This document shows, piece by piece, positions 1 through 9,192 of a stretch of DNA of 64,000 nucleotides. The DNA is from Nodularia sphaerocarpa UHCC 0038. GTDB taxonomy: Bacteria; Cyanobacteriota; Cyanobacteriia; Cyanobacteriales; Nostocaceae. Where the stretch lies: positions 1,802,356 through 1,866,355 of the forward strand of contig NZ_CP060140.1 of the NCBI RefSeq assembly GCF_022376295.1. Reading direction: 5' to 3'. A model generated the notes under the pieces. That model worked only from the letters and a program-made list of their open reading frames with translations. It was not told the DNA's origin and ran no database searches. Every line of letters begins with the position of its first letter. Positions within the stretch are counted from its first letter, which is position 1. Position numbers and translations under genes: made by a program.

Positions 1-459
1 TGGTTGAAAAGCCGCAGCCGAAGAAACGTTTAATATTTTGCCATAGCCTTGCTTGACCATATCCTTCAGGAATAGCTTAGTTAAATGGGTGAGACACACC
101 ATATTTACTTGTAGCATTTCCAATTCAGCAGTTAAATCTGTTTCATTAAATAATCCATAAATACCAAATCCGGCATTATTCACCAGCACATCAACTTTAA
201 TATTTGCTGCTTGTAACTCCGCCAAAATTTCTTGAGGAGATGTAGATATAGACAAATCCTTGACAATAGTTGTAACTAAATTGCCAAATTCCTCTTGAAA
301 TTTCAGAGCAATTTCTTTGAGCTTTATCCCAATTCGGTCTACTAATACCAAATCGTAATCATTAGAGGCAAAAATATATGCTAATTCGTAGCCAATACCA
401 CCCGCCGCCCCAGTAATAAGAGCAGTTTGTTTACACTGAATTTGCTTTGTTATGTTCAT
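1..459 (-). CDS. Short-chain dehydrogenase/reductase (SDR), 3' end cut by window edge
   Basis: The first 153 codons of a classical SDR are visible. The start at 459 gives MNITKQIQ, the TGAAGGIG nucleotide-binding motif lies at residues 16-23, the NNAG motif at 94-97, and the strand before the catalytic serine (NVSS) near 144-147. The YxxxK catalytic pair lies beyond the window. The gene follows hglB on the same strand after about 500 bases. In Anabaena PCC 7120 the heterocyst regulator hetN, also an SDR, sits directly downstream of hglB. Here the region that carries RGSGR in HetN reads QGYGK, and the N-terminus does not look like HetN. I therefore call it only a generic SDR; the hetN relation is open. 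Confidence 0.85.
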   Translation of the reverse strand, partial: MNITKQIQCKQTALITGAAGGIGYELAYIFASNDYDLVLVDRIGIKLKEIALKFQEEFGNLVTTIVKDLSISTSPQEILAELQAANIKVDVLVNNAGFGIYGLFNETDLTAELEMLQVNMVCLTHLTKLFLKDMVKQGYGKILNVSSAAAFQP

Positions 460-716
460 TTTAGAAGATTGGTGAATTCAATTTACTCTGTCTGCTTTAT
501 ATTGACTGTAACTTTTCGTGATCTACAGTTCAATAATATTGGTTTAAACTACTAAAATTATGGCAGTTCGTTACCTTGTGAACTGCTTGTATGAACAGAT
601 TGCAAGATATTGAAAAGTTCATCAAAGTCTTTTACATTGTACAAATTAATCACCAATAAAATTCCGTCCTATTTAATTTTTATGACTTCCACATAAAAAA
701 ATACTCAATCATCCAT

Positions 717-812
717 ATCATAGCCCCCTCCTCGCACCCCCCTCAATCCCCCCGCAACGGGGGGAAGAAAAGGATAAACCTTTGATATGGGAGGGGGTTG
801 GGGGTGGGGTCG
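717..812. repeat. C-rich/G-rich dispersed repeat
   Basis: A block opening CATAGCCCCCTCCTCGC and closing GGGGGTTGGGGGTGGGGT, with an internal CCCCCC/GGGGGG hairpin around 748-763. Related blocks occur at 36,496-36,537 and 46,577-46,622, and more loosely around 41,608-42,089, all between genes. It is the main content of the 460-958 intergenic stretch apart from the palindrome at 873-900. No gene was seen there. Confidence 0.7.
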
Positions 813-859
813 AAATAATATGCAGCCTCACAAATAATTGGTATAAATTTAAATATCTC

Positions 860-900
860 TTATCAAAATAAAGTAGAGACGTTTCATGAAACGTCTCTAC
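860..900 (-). terminator. Perfect 28-bp palindrome with T-rich tail, likely terminator of the hgl operon
   Basis: Positions 873-900 form a perfect palindrome whose half is GTAGAGACGTTTCA. Read on the minus strand it is followed by TTTATTTTGAT, and it lies 59 bases downstream of the hglB stop codon, so it can act as a Rho-independent terminator. It also belongs to a dispersed palindrome family (31,125-31,152; degenerate at 48,506-48,533), so its terminator role is inferred. Confidence 0.55.
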
Positions 901-958
901 TGCTCCTTACCATCTGTTAGTATTAGGTCAATTTGATCTTTCTTACCCAGAGAATAAA

Positions 959-2452
959 TTAGGCAAGGGTTAAAAAGCCAGTCTGAATCAAGTAGGAAGT
1001 GTAAGTCATCAGTAATTGGGAATCAATTGGCGGACAAACAATAGAACTACCTGCGAGCGCTTTCAGAGTTTGCTGACAGCCAATAGTTGGTCTTCTAGCT
1101 TGCAGGTACAAATCGGGAATAGTCAATTGTTCATCAGACCAGCGTTCTAGTAAAAAAGGACGCAAGGTGTATAAAGGATTCTCTACAGAAGAGACATTAT
1201 TGATTAACTCTGATTGCCATTGTTCATAGGGAATCATTTCTACAGGATAACCAAAACTCCGCACCCATTCAACTAAATCTTTTAAAGAAATGGGTTGAGG
1301 ATGTTGTAAATGGAAAGCCTTACCAATAGATTGTTTCTGTCTTGATAAATAGACAACAGATTTACTTACATAGTCCACAGGGGACATATCCAACATATAA
1401 TCTACATCAGGGAAGCAGCCCATTTGTAGACAGCCCTTCGTCATCAAATTGATAAAATCATGGGTATTACAAATACCTGTTTTGCTATCTCCAGAAATTA
1501 ATGGCGGTCTGTAAATAGTTACAGGTAAACCTCTATCACGAGCCACCTTAACTAACTTTTCTGCCACCCACTTAGTCTGAGAATAGCCCAGATAAATACC
1601 TTCCCAATGGTCAAATTCGTCTTGTTCTTCAACCAAATGACCTGCATAAGCAGTCGATTCAAAAACAGCGATACTGGAAACGTAATGCACAGGCTTGACT
1701 TTAGTCTGACAAGCCAATCTTAAAATTTCTTGAGTTCCTAAAACATTGGCTGTTTTCAGTGCTGAATAAGGATAAACATAATTCAGCAAAGCCGCGCTAT
1801 GATAAATGGTATCAATATTGCCAGCTAAAATGTGGAACTGTTCAGAATCAATACCCAAAAGTGGTTGAGCTAAATCACCAACAATAGCAATAATGCGAGA
1901 ATTAAACTTCTCATCCCAAATAGCATACTGTTCTAAATTCTTTTGCAGTTTTGCTTTGCCTTCTGTTGCATTAGCAGCCCGGACTAAACAATATATATCC
2001 GCATCGGTTTCTTGTAGTAGTTCCCGAATAATAAAAGCGCCTAAAAAACCAGTTCCCCCGGTTAAAAAGATATTCTTGGGTTCACCCACAGAAACACTAA
2101 CTGCATTGCTAGGATGAATAGTGGGGTCTAGCACAACTTCAGCAGCCAAATTTACAACTGAAGTGTTAACTTGACCGTCTTTAACCTCTAAACCTTCTTG
2201 TAATTCTTCAGCTAAACGCTGTGAAAGAGATGCAATATTAGGGTAATGCCATAGCAGAACCGGAGATGGTTGAAATCCCAACAACTTTTCTAATTTACTC
2301 ACCAAAGTCATCGCCTGTGCGGAATCTAAACCATAGGTTTCTAAATTCTCGCTGATGTCTATTTCATCAGTTTCCACACCGATTAACTCAGCCAGATTAG
2401 TCACTAGCCATGCTTGAATATCGGTGGCACTATAAACTTGTTTAAAAGTCAT
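959..2452 (-). CDS. hglB: HglB (HetM): ACP plus thioester-reductase protein
   Basis: This 497-residue protein has an N-terminal acyl carrier domain with the phosphopantetheine serine in the YGLDS motif (Ser44). A Lys2/NRPS-type thioester reductase domain follows, with GGTGFLG at residues 132-138 and a Tyr290/Lys294 YxxxK pair. In Anabaena, HglB (HetM) is thought to release the heterocyst glycolipid fatty chain reductively as an alcohol. I chose the ATG at 2452 because GGAG stands about 8 bases before it. The longer reading frame to 2488 would overlap the upstream gene, whereas from 2452 the gap is 2 bases, which suggests translational coupling. It is the last gene of the five-gene hgl synthase operon. 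Confidence 0.92.
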   Translation of the reverse strand: MTFKQVYSATDIQAWLVTNLAELIGVETDEIDISENLETYGLDSAQAMTLVSKLEKLLGFQPSPVLLWHYPNIASLSQRLAEELQEGLEVKDGQVNTSVVNLAAEVVLDPTIHPSNAVSVSVGEPKNIFLTGGTGFLGAFIIRELLQETDADIYCLVRAANATEGKAKLQKNLEQYAIWDEKFNSRIIAIVGDLAQPLLGIDSEQFHILAGNIDTIYHSAALLNYVYPYSALKTANVLGTQEILRLACQTKVKPVHYVSSIAVFESTAYAGHLVEEQDEFDHWEGIYLGYSQTKWVAEKLVKVARDRGLPVTIYRPPLISGDSKTGICNTHDFINLMTKGCLQMGCFPDVDYMLDMSPVDYVSKSVVYLSRQKQSIGKAFHLQHPQPISLKDLVEWVRSFGYPVEMIPYEQWQSELINNVSSVENPLYTLRPFLLERWSDEQLTIPDLYLQARRPTIGCQQTLKALAGSSIVCPPIDSQLLMTYTSYLIQTGFLTLA

Positions 2453-2454
2453 TT

Positions 2455-4128
2455 TTACATCTCCAATAATTGAGAATAATCTGGGCAATATTGACTGTAA
2501 TCATCGGGTATTTGCATTCCTTGAATCTTCAAGCTTTGAATGCGATATAAAAATGCTGCTCCAGTCATGATGTGATGAGCAACATCAACTACCCGACGAT
2601 TATGTGGTTCAGCTAAATAAGAACCGCGCACCCAATCATTAAAACTACCCATTGCTGGACCACACCAAATTTGATAATCGACTTCTCTCCCTTTTTCCCC
2701 AGAACTAGACCAACGAGAAGATAATCCTAAATACCAGCGAAAAATTAACGCCATTTTCAGCTTAGGATTATTAACTGCCTTGCCGAGTTTTTCTGGGTTT
2801 TTCTGGGATAAATAAGTTGCTGTTCCTTCCCAGACTTCAGCCAGAGTTTTGCGAAAAATTTGCTTTTCTAATTTCTCTCTTTCTGCTAGAGGAATCTCTT
2901 CAATCGAGTTATAATTGCGGTACAATTCATACAACTTTTGCGCCCGCATGGGAAACATTGTGCCGCGTTTGAGAACTTGTAGTTTCACACCCATTTCAAA
3001 CATATCGGCGGCTGGAGCCATAATCATATCTGCCATTTCAGCTTGAGCTAATAATTTTTTGGTATAATCACAAGCTCCAGATTCAATGCAGGACTGATTA
3101 ATTGAGCCAGTCATGATATAAGCCGCACCCATCATAAAAGCTGCTAAAGCTGATTGAGGTGTGGCAATTCCGCCAGCTACTCCAATTCTAATTGGTTGTT
3201 GATATTGAAATTGTTCTTGGATTTCATTCCGCAAACTAATAATAGAAGGTAATAAACAGACTAAAGGACGATTATCTGTATGTCCGCCAGAATCAGCTTC
3301 GACAGTGATATCATCAGCCATCGGGACTTTAGTTGCAAGTTTGGCTTGTAAATCAGTAATTAATCCTTGTTCCAGCAGTTCTTTTAATATTCTGGCTGGT
3401 GCTGGTTGGAGAAATTTACTGGCTACTTCTCGACGGGAAACTTTAGCAATGACTTTGTTTTTGATTTCAATTTGATTAGCATGATTTAAACTCAGTCCCG
3501 CAACACGGTAATAAACTATGTTGGGGGTTAAGTCTAAAAATGCTGAAGCTTCTACGGTTCTTACTTGATATTTGAGGTATAAGTTCACAGCACGGCGTTC
3601 AATTGCCATGTCGTTAGGGCTGTGAATTAAATTGAAGGCGTAGGGACCATTAGGTAAAGCTAATTGAATGCGTTTAATGGCTGTTTCTAAACGTTCTGGA
3701 GGTAAGCCGCCTGCACCAAAGGAACTCAAGATTTTGGCTTTTCCTAGTGCAATAACCATTTCTTCGGAGGCTATTCCGCCAGCCATTGCGCCAGTCACAT
3801 AGGCATATTTTACGCCATGAGCAGCTAGGAAATTTGGGTCTCCTAATTGTTGTAAATTGATTGGGGGAATGCAGGTGAGGAGTTCTGGTTGTGCTGTGGT
3901 GTTATTTTCAGAGGGGCATAAATAGCCTTCGTTTGTTACCCCGATTTTTCCGGCAATTTTGAGGATGTAGCAGGGTTTATCTAATGTTAGTAGTTTGTTT
4001 TTGATGGCTGATTCCTGGAAGGATATGCTATCTAATGCACCTTTCCAGGTCAGGTTTTGACTGTGGGGATTTGTGGGAAATTTGAGGCTATTATTGTGTT
4101 TATCTGGTAGTGTGTCTACGGGAATCAC
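2455..4128 (-). CDS. PfaD-family enoyl reductase of the hgl synthase
   Basis: A PfaD-type flavin-dependent reductase of the nitronate monooxygenase-like TIM-barrel family, which acts in trans on PUFA/polyketide synthases as the enoyl reductase. Recognisable segments are WKGALDSISF near the N-terminus, the GAGGLPPERLE region, VEADSGGHTDNRP, and GVAGGIATPQSALAAFMMGA (a flavin phosphate-binding type loop). The open frame extends to a TTG at 4194, but its first codons are a translated dispersed repeat (4170-4195). I prefer the GTG at 4128, which has GAGG about 10 bases upstream and gives about 557 residues. It lies between hglC and hglB, as in other hgl clusters. The start is uncertain; the family assignment is firm. 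Confidence 0.88.
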   Translation of the reverse strand: MIPVDTLPDKHNNSLKFPTNPHSQNLTWKGALDSISFQESAIKNKLLTLDKPCYILKIAGKIGVTNEGYLCPSENNTTAQPELLTCIPPINLQQLGDPNFLAAHGVKYAYVTGAMAGGIASEEMVIALGKAKILSSFGAGGLPPERLETAIKRIQLALPNGPYAFNLIHSPNDMAIERRAVNLYLKYQVRTVEASAFLDLTPNIVYYRVAGLSLNHANQIEIKNKVIAKVSRREVASKFLQPAPARILKELLEQGLITDLQAKLATKVPMADDITVEADSGGHTDNRPLVCLLPSIISLRNEIQEQFQYQQPIRIGVAGGIATPQSALAAFMMGAAYIMTGSINQSCIESGACDYTKKLLAQAEMADMIMAPAADMFEMGVKLQVLKRGTMFPMRAQKLYELYRNYNSIEEIPLAEREKLEKQIFRKTLAEVWEGTATYLSQKNPEKLGKAVNNPKLKMALIFRWYLGLSSRWSSSGEKGREVDYQIWCGPAMGSFNDWVRGSYLAEPHNRRVVDVAHHIMTGAAFLYRIQSLKIQGMQIPDDYSQYCPDYSQLLEM

Positions 4129-4169
4129 GGTGGTTATACCTCGGTTTTTTAATGGGGGGTTATTAACGA

Positions 4170-4195
4170 ACCGCCAAGTCGCCAAGTACGCCAAG
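4170..4195. repeat. Short dispersed repeat (CGCCAAG type)
   Basis: The unit ACCGCCAAGTCGCCAAG followed by a further CGCCAAG matches 10,938-10,963 with one mismatch, and also a copy inside the Mg-chelatase gene at 56,148-56,179. Here it sits at the 5' edge of the PfaD-type gene and creates a spurious TTG-initiated N-terminal extension. Confidence 0.75.
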
Positions 4196-4342
4196 AAGAG
4201 AAGGAAGGGTTTTTACTTGATGGTTAGCATGGCTGAATTAGCGTCGGGAGTTATGGAATAACGAACCACAGAGGACACAGAGTACACAGAGGAATGAGAG
4301 TTTTTGTGCGTAAGTCGTAAGACTATTTCTCATCTCTTACTC

Positions 4343-4368
4343 TCTGCGCCTCTGCGCCTCTGCGTGAG
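4343..4368. repeat. STRR-type tandem heptamer (CTCTGCG)
   Basis: Three tandem units of the form CTCTGCGC, ending in CTCTGCGTGAG. This is a short tandemly repeated element typical of Nostocales intergenic DNA. It lies between hglC and the PfaD-type gene. Confidence 0.7.
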
Positions 4369-4374
4369 ACTAAT

Positions 4375-7300
4375 TCATGATTTCAATAAGTTTTCGGCAC
4401 AAACTAGCTGTAATTGAATGATTTCGCTCATCTGTTTACTAAAATCTTTTCTGGCTTGCAGGAAGGCAGCGTGATTCTGAGTTATTCTGTAATTGTTATC
4501 GCTCAGTTTTTGGTACTGGGTTTTGTTTAATTCGGACATTCTAATTGTGTTATCAAGTTGATGGTTTGTAGCTGGAGATGACACAATTGGTTCCTGGGTT
4601 TTCTGTTCCAGGGCTGTTAACTCAGAAGATTGTAATTCTTCTGGAGGCTCAAAACCGTGTTCCATGATATTTTTTGTTGGGTGTTCTGCTGGCTGGGTTG
4701 GGGAATTAATTATCTCTAATTCTTTGGGAAATGGTATGTTTTGATGCAGTTTTTCTACTCGATAACTGTTGATGTTGCTGGCGATATTTTGGAAGTATTT
4801 ACGGTTTTCTTGACTCAATATACTGTTAGTAATTGATTTACCGCCCAAGGTGATTGTTCTCAGGGTTAATTTGTTTTGTTTTGTTGTGGCTGTACTGAGG
4901 TTGTACAGGGGTGATAAATCTAAATTCACCCGATGACTAACAAGTTTCGCTAAGGCTTTGACCATTGATGTGTGGTCATCCATACCTCTACGATTGAGAG
5001 ATACAGTAATGTGTTCTTTGTTTTCTAAGATTTTGCTAATCCATCGAGAACAAACGCCACCAGCGCCAGCTTCCACAAATATTTTTACGCCATCATCATA
5101 GATACGGTTGACTAATTGGGGAAAGTCAAGTTGTTGGCATAGTCCGGTGGCTATGCTGTTAGCTATGACATCTCTATCAAGTTTGATGGGTTGGTACTCG
5201 GCGGCTGAGTAAAATGTGATGTCTGGTAAGTCTTGGGTGGGTAAGCTATTAACTTTGGCGATTTCTTCATATTCTGACCGCATGGCTTCGCAATGAATTA
5301 CATGGTCGAAGGGTGCGGGGAAAGAATTACAACCAAGGGTTTTAATTACTCTCTGACAAGCTGTTTTTTCTCCAGCAATTAATACTTCTTCTGGTGTGTT
5401 GATTTGAGTTAAATAAACTCGTGACTCATGTTTTAAACATTCTTCCACCTGGGAAGGTGTCGCCATGAGTACATAAGTAGCCCAGAAGTTATCTTCTTGT
5501 AATTCTGTGCTATCTGTTAAGCCCCAATACTGACGCACAGCATTTTTTGCGCCTGATAATTTGTCGCCAAATAAAGGTGATGAATTTAAGGTATTACTAC
5601 CGCCTTCAAAATCACTCCAAACTCCTTGGGCTACCATCATGCTGGTTTCACCTAAGCTATAACCAAAGACGCATTTTGGTTTCACTTGAAAGTCGTCTCT
5701 AAAAATCGCTGTCATGTATCTGGCGAAGGCGATTTCACTTTCAAACATCCCCAGGGAATCATCTAACAGTTCTTTTTCGAGGGTTTCTAGTTGTCTGGTT
5801 GCAAGTTTGGGGAAGCTGCGAGGGTAAACCAGTTTTTCAACATCAGCAGCACGGTTATAGAGGTTATTACTCTTTAAGTCCTCGAAGACTTTGGGAAATA
5901 AGCGGAAGACTGTCCGACCGATACCAATGTAGGAATTAACAGCAGCTGGATAAACATAAGCAACACTTGCAGTTTTACCCAAGGGTTTGGCTGTAAAATA
6001 ACTACCTAATGGTGTTAACCAATCTGTACCTTTTTCAAAGGCTATATTTACGCCTTTACGCGCAGCATCAATTTGTTTGAGGAGTTCTTTTTTGTTACGT
6101 CCGGTAATTGCTAAAGCATAGTTAGCTTGAGAATCTTCTTTAAAAGTCGTGAAGGTCTGACTCGCAGTTGTGGATAAACAAGAACTATCTTCAATACTTT
6201 GTTCGAGGCTATTTAAAACCTCTTGTAAGTTGTTTTGATTTTCAGCTGCTACGGGGAACAGATGAAAAGGCATTTGCTGTAAATACCTACTATCACGCTC
6301 TTCTTGGTCTGGGTCTTCTGACAAGATTACATGAGCATAAGTCTCGTCTATACCTATACTATTGATAGCAGCTATACGACGCGTACCACCTTTATCAACA
6401 AACCAAGGTCTTGACTCTGTAGCTACATAGAAGGGGCTACCTGACCATTTTTGTGGTGTCTTTGCACCAGACCATTTAGGAGTGGCGGGAATGTATCTGT
6501 AATACAGACAGAGGGCGGTTTTGATTAAGCTAGCAATTCCTGATGCTGTGTATGTATGACCGATATTGGCTTTAACGCTACCAATTGCACATCGCAGACC
6601 ATTTCCAGTTTGAGGATAAGCCTGTAATAATCCGGTAATTTCGGCTTCGTCTTGTTGGGGAATACCACTACCAAAGACTTCTACATAGTTAACTTCTTGA
6701 GGTTGAATTTTTGCGATTTCAAAAGCTTGCTGACAAGCATCATTTGTGGCTGCTGCAAAACTGACGGCATCGAGTACAGCATAAATCTTTTGGTTGTCTT
6801 TTTGGGCGGTATCATGACGCTTGAGGACAACTGCACCAGCACCTTCACCAACCATCCAACCATCGGAATTTTCGTCAAAACTTAAGGTATTTATGCCTTG
6901 ATTGATTTTGGCTAATTGACTGCGTAACAAGACATTTTCTACACCTCCAGCTAAATCAATTGCACCTAAAACTACAGCATCAACTTCTCCAGATGCTAGT
7001 AACATTTGTGCTATTTCTAAGGCTTTGAGGGCAGAGTTTTCGCCAGCCGTCATTGTGAAAGCGGGTCCGGTGAAATTCCATAAAGCGGAAATTCTACCAG
7101 CCATAATGTTGGCGATATGACTGACATACTCGCTGGTTTCAACAGGATGATGAATGCTATCTTTGACGAGACTTTCTAACTGTGAAAGTTCTGCATCTGG
7201 TAAAGAGATATTATCCTCTAATAAGCCATCTTTTACCTGCCAAGATAAATCCCATCTTTGCTGTAATTGATGTACAGAAAGCTCGGTTTCTGCCGCTACA

Positions 7301-9039
7301 ATTACTGCGACATTTCCGCCTTCTTTCAGTCCTGCATCTTCAACAGCACGGTTAGCAACTTTTAACAGTAACAGTTGTTGGGGATTGAGTTTTTCAACTT
7401 CGTTGGGAGGGATTTTACAAGCTAAAGTATCAATGTCAAAGTCTTGGATGTATGCCCCAATTGGTGGTTTACCATCTGCTAAACCATACTCTTGCAGTAA
7501 GTCTGTTTGCTCGTCTATACCTTGCCATCTGGAGGGGGGTAGAGGAATAAAATGCTGTTTTCCTTCGTAAATACTGCGTTCAAAGGCATCTAATCCGTTA
7601 CAGCCACCGAAAAAGGCATCCATCCCGACAATAGCGACTTTAGCCTGTTCTACAGGTGCATTTGCGCTAATATCTGGGGCTGTATTTCCTTGTTCAATGA
7701 TTAAATGGGAATTAGTCCCGCCAAAACCAAAAGCACTGATAGCTGCTCGTTTAATTGGTGTATTGTTGTGAGGCCATGCAGTAGCTTTTCTGACAATATT
7801 ATCACTACAAATGACATGATTTTCTGAGGATAAAGGTATATCAACATTAATGGTAGGTGGAATGACGTTCTGAGACATACTCAGAATTACTTTTGTTAAG
7901 CCCACCATACCAGCAGCCGTTAATAAATGCCCAACGTTGGCTTTAGCAGAACCTACCAAAGGTGAGGCTTGATGTTGTCCAAAAAAGGTAGCTATGGAGT
8001 TGAGTTCTGTTGTATCTCCCAATAATGTCCCGGTAGCATGACATTCTAAATAGTCGATGCTTTGGGGACTAATTTGAGCTTCGTTATAAGCTCTTTCAAA
8101 GGCGAGAACTTGTCCTTTGCTGTTGGGGCTGAGTAAGTGCTTACCTTTCCCATCGTTGGAGAGTCCATTACCGCAAATTGTGGCGAGAATATGATCTCCA
8201 TCTCTGATAGCATCGGCGTATCTTTTCAGGACTACCATCCCTACACCATCACCGGGAATCAATCCTCTGGATGTCTTATCTAGAGGGCGACTTGTACCGT
8301 CTTCTGCAAAGCCTTGGACACCAGAAAAGAGCATTCGCACAAATAGCGAGTCTGCACAACTGATGGCTCCGGCTAACATCATATCAGCTTTATGGGATGA
8401 TAGATAATGAGAGGCTAATTTGATAGCATAAAATGAGGATGAACAAGCTGCATCTAGACATAAGTTAATTCTAGATAGTGATAAGGCTTGAGCAACTATT
8501 GATGCTGGTAAGCCGGAAATCATCGCATTGTACAGTGATGCTTTGGTTGTTGTGGGTAAAGCAGCTAAATTGAAGTTTTGATGCTGCAAAAGTTCTTTAA
8601 CGGCAGGTGCGATCGCCTGCTGATAAATAGGGGAGAATAATTGATGGGAAAGTCTGGTTGGGAATGACAGATTACCTAAAATTACACCACATTTAGCGAG
8701 GAGGTTTTGATTTCCCAAGTAGCCACTATTTTTAATGGCTTGTTTGGCTGCATACAATGACCATTTGAAGGTATCATCTAAACCGGCAATTAATTCTGAG
8801 GGGAGATTGTATTCAGACGCATCAAATTCAAAGTCCCGAATGTAGCCACCTTTTAAGGAATAGGTTTTGTCTGCTGTGCCTTTAACTGGGTTGTAAAAAA
8901 TAGTTGGATCTACACCAATTTCGGCGATGGTTGCTGATGATGTGGCATCTTTTTTGTTAATCAGATTCTGCCAAAATTCTTCAGAGTTTTTTGCATCGGG
9001 AAATAGGCTGAATAATCCGATGATGGCTATTTTTTGCAT
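4375..9039 (-). CDS. hglC: HglC: KS-CLF-AT polyketide/PUFA synthase subunit
   Basis: This 1554-residue multidomain synthase starts with a complete ketosynthase: Cys199 in DAACSS, His334 in ECHATGT, and His371 in the NVGH motif. A second KS-like domain (about 460-950) has Glu667 at the active-site cysteine position, so it is a chain-length-factor type. An acyltransferase follows, with Ser1128 in GYSLGE. The C-terminus is a Gln-rich helical tail. The layout resembles PfaB/PfaC elements of PUFA synthases and matches the HglC role in heterocyst glycolipid aglycone assembly. GAGG stands about 8 bases before the ATG. The gene lies between hglD (153-base gap) and the PfaD gene. Confidence 0.9.
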   Translation of the reverse strand: MQKIAIIGLFSLFPDAKNSEEFWQNLINKKDATSSATIAEIGVDPTIFYNPVKGTADKTYSLKGGYIRDFEFDASEYNLPSELIAGLDDTFKWSLYAAKQAIKNSGYLGNQNLLAKCGVILGNLSFPTRLSHQLFSPIYQQAIAPAVKELLQHQNFNLAALPTTTKASLYNAMISGLPASIVAQALSLSRINLCLDAACSSSFYAIKLASHYLSSHKADMMLAGAISCADSLFVRMLFSGVQGFAEDGTSRPLDKTSRGLIPGDGVGMVVLKRYADAIRDGDHILATICGNGLSNDGKGKHLLSPNSKGQVLAFERAYNEAQISPQSIDYLECHATGTLLGDTTELNSIATFFGQHQASPLVGSAKANVGHLLTAAGMVGLTKVILSMSQNVIPPTINVDIPLSSENHVICSDNIVRKATAWPHNNTPIKRAAISAFGFGGTNSHLIIEQGNTAPDISANAPVEQAKVAIVGMDAFFGGCNGLDAFERSIYEGKQHFIPLPPSRWQGIDEQTDLLQEYGLADGKPPIGAYIQDFDIDTLACKIPPNEVEKLNPQQLLLLKVANRAVEDAGLKEGGNVAVIVAAETELSVHQLQQRWDLSWQVKDGLLEDNISLPDAELSQLESLVKDSIHHPVETSEYVSHIANIMAGRISALWNFTGPAFTMTAGENSALKALEIAQMLLASGEVDAVVLGAIDLAGGVENVLLRSQLAKINQGINTLSFDENSDGWMVGEGAGAVVLKRHDTAQKDNQKIYAVLDAVSFAAATNDACQQAFEIAKIQPQEVNYVEVFGSGIPQQDEAEITGLLQAYPQTGNGLRCAIGSVKANIGHTYTASGIASLIKTALCLYYRYIPATPKWSGAKTPQKWSGSPFYVATESRPWFVDKGGTRRIAAINSIGIDETYAHVILSEDPDQEERDSRYLQQMPFHLFPVAAENQNNLQEVLNSLEQSIEDSSCLSTTASQTFTTFKEDSQANYALAITGRNKKELLKQIDAARKGVNIAFEKGTDWLTPLGSYFTAKPLGKTASVAYVYPAAVNSYIGIGRTVFRLFPKVFEDLKSNNLYNRAADVEKLVYPRSFPKLATRQLETLEKELLDDSLGMFESEIAFARYMTAIFRDDFQVKPKCVFGYSLGETSMMVAQGVWSDFEGGSNTLNSSPLFGDKLSGAKNAVRQYWGLTDSTELQEDNFWATYVLMATPSQVEECLKHESRVYLTQINTPEEVLIAGEKTACQRVIKTLGCNSFPAPFDHVIHCEAMRSEYEEIAKVNSLPTQDLPDITFYSAAEYQPIKLDRDVIANSIATGLCQQLDFPQLVNRIYDDGVKIFVEAGAGGVCSRWISKILENKEHITVSLNRRGMDDHTSMVKALAKLVSHRVNLDLSPLYNLSTATTKQNKLTLRTITLGGKSITNSILSQENRKYFQNIASNINSYRVEKLHQNIPFPKELEIINSPTQPAEHPTKNIMEHGFEPPEELQSSELTALEQKTQEPIVSSPATNHQLDNTIRMSELNKTQYQKLSDNNYRITQNHAAFLQARKDFSKQMSEIIQLQLVCAENLLKS

Positions 9040-9118
9040 TGTTATATCCTCGACATTTTTGGGGTATTAAAAGAATGTAGGATTTACGCTGTTCCCCAAA
9101 TTTGAGAGAGAATTTTTC

Positions 9119-9176
9119 TCACGCAAAGTCGCAAAGGCGCAAAGGAAGAAAGGAATAAGGAGCGCCTCTGCGTGAG
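9119..9176. repeat. STRR-type tandem heptamers
   Basis: CGCAAAGTCGCAAAGGCGCAAAGG is followed by GCGCCTCTGCGTGAG, the same family as at 4343, 10,985 and 16,678. It occupies the hglD-hglC gap. Confidence 0.65.
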
Positions 9177-9192
9177 AATCTAAGCCAAATAA

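Noticed and set aside
1..459. Naming the left-edge SDR hetN
   Set aside because: The position fits, but the N-terminus differs and RGSGR is replaced by QGYGK.
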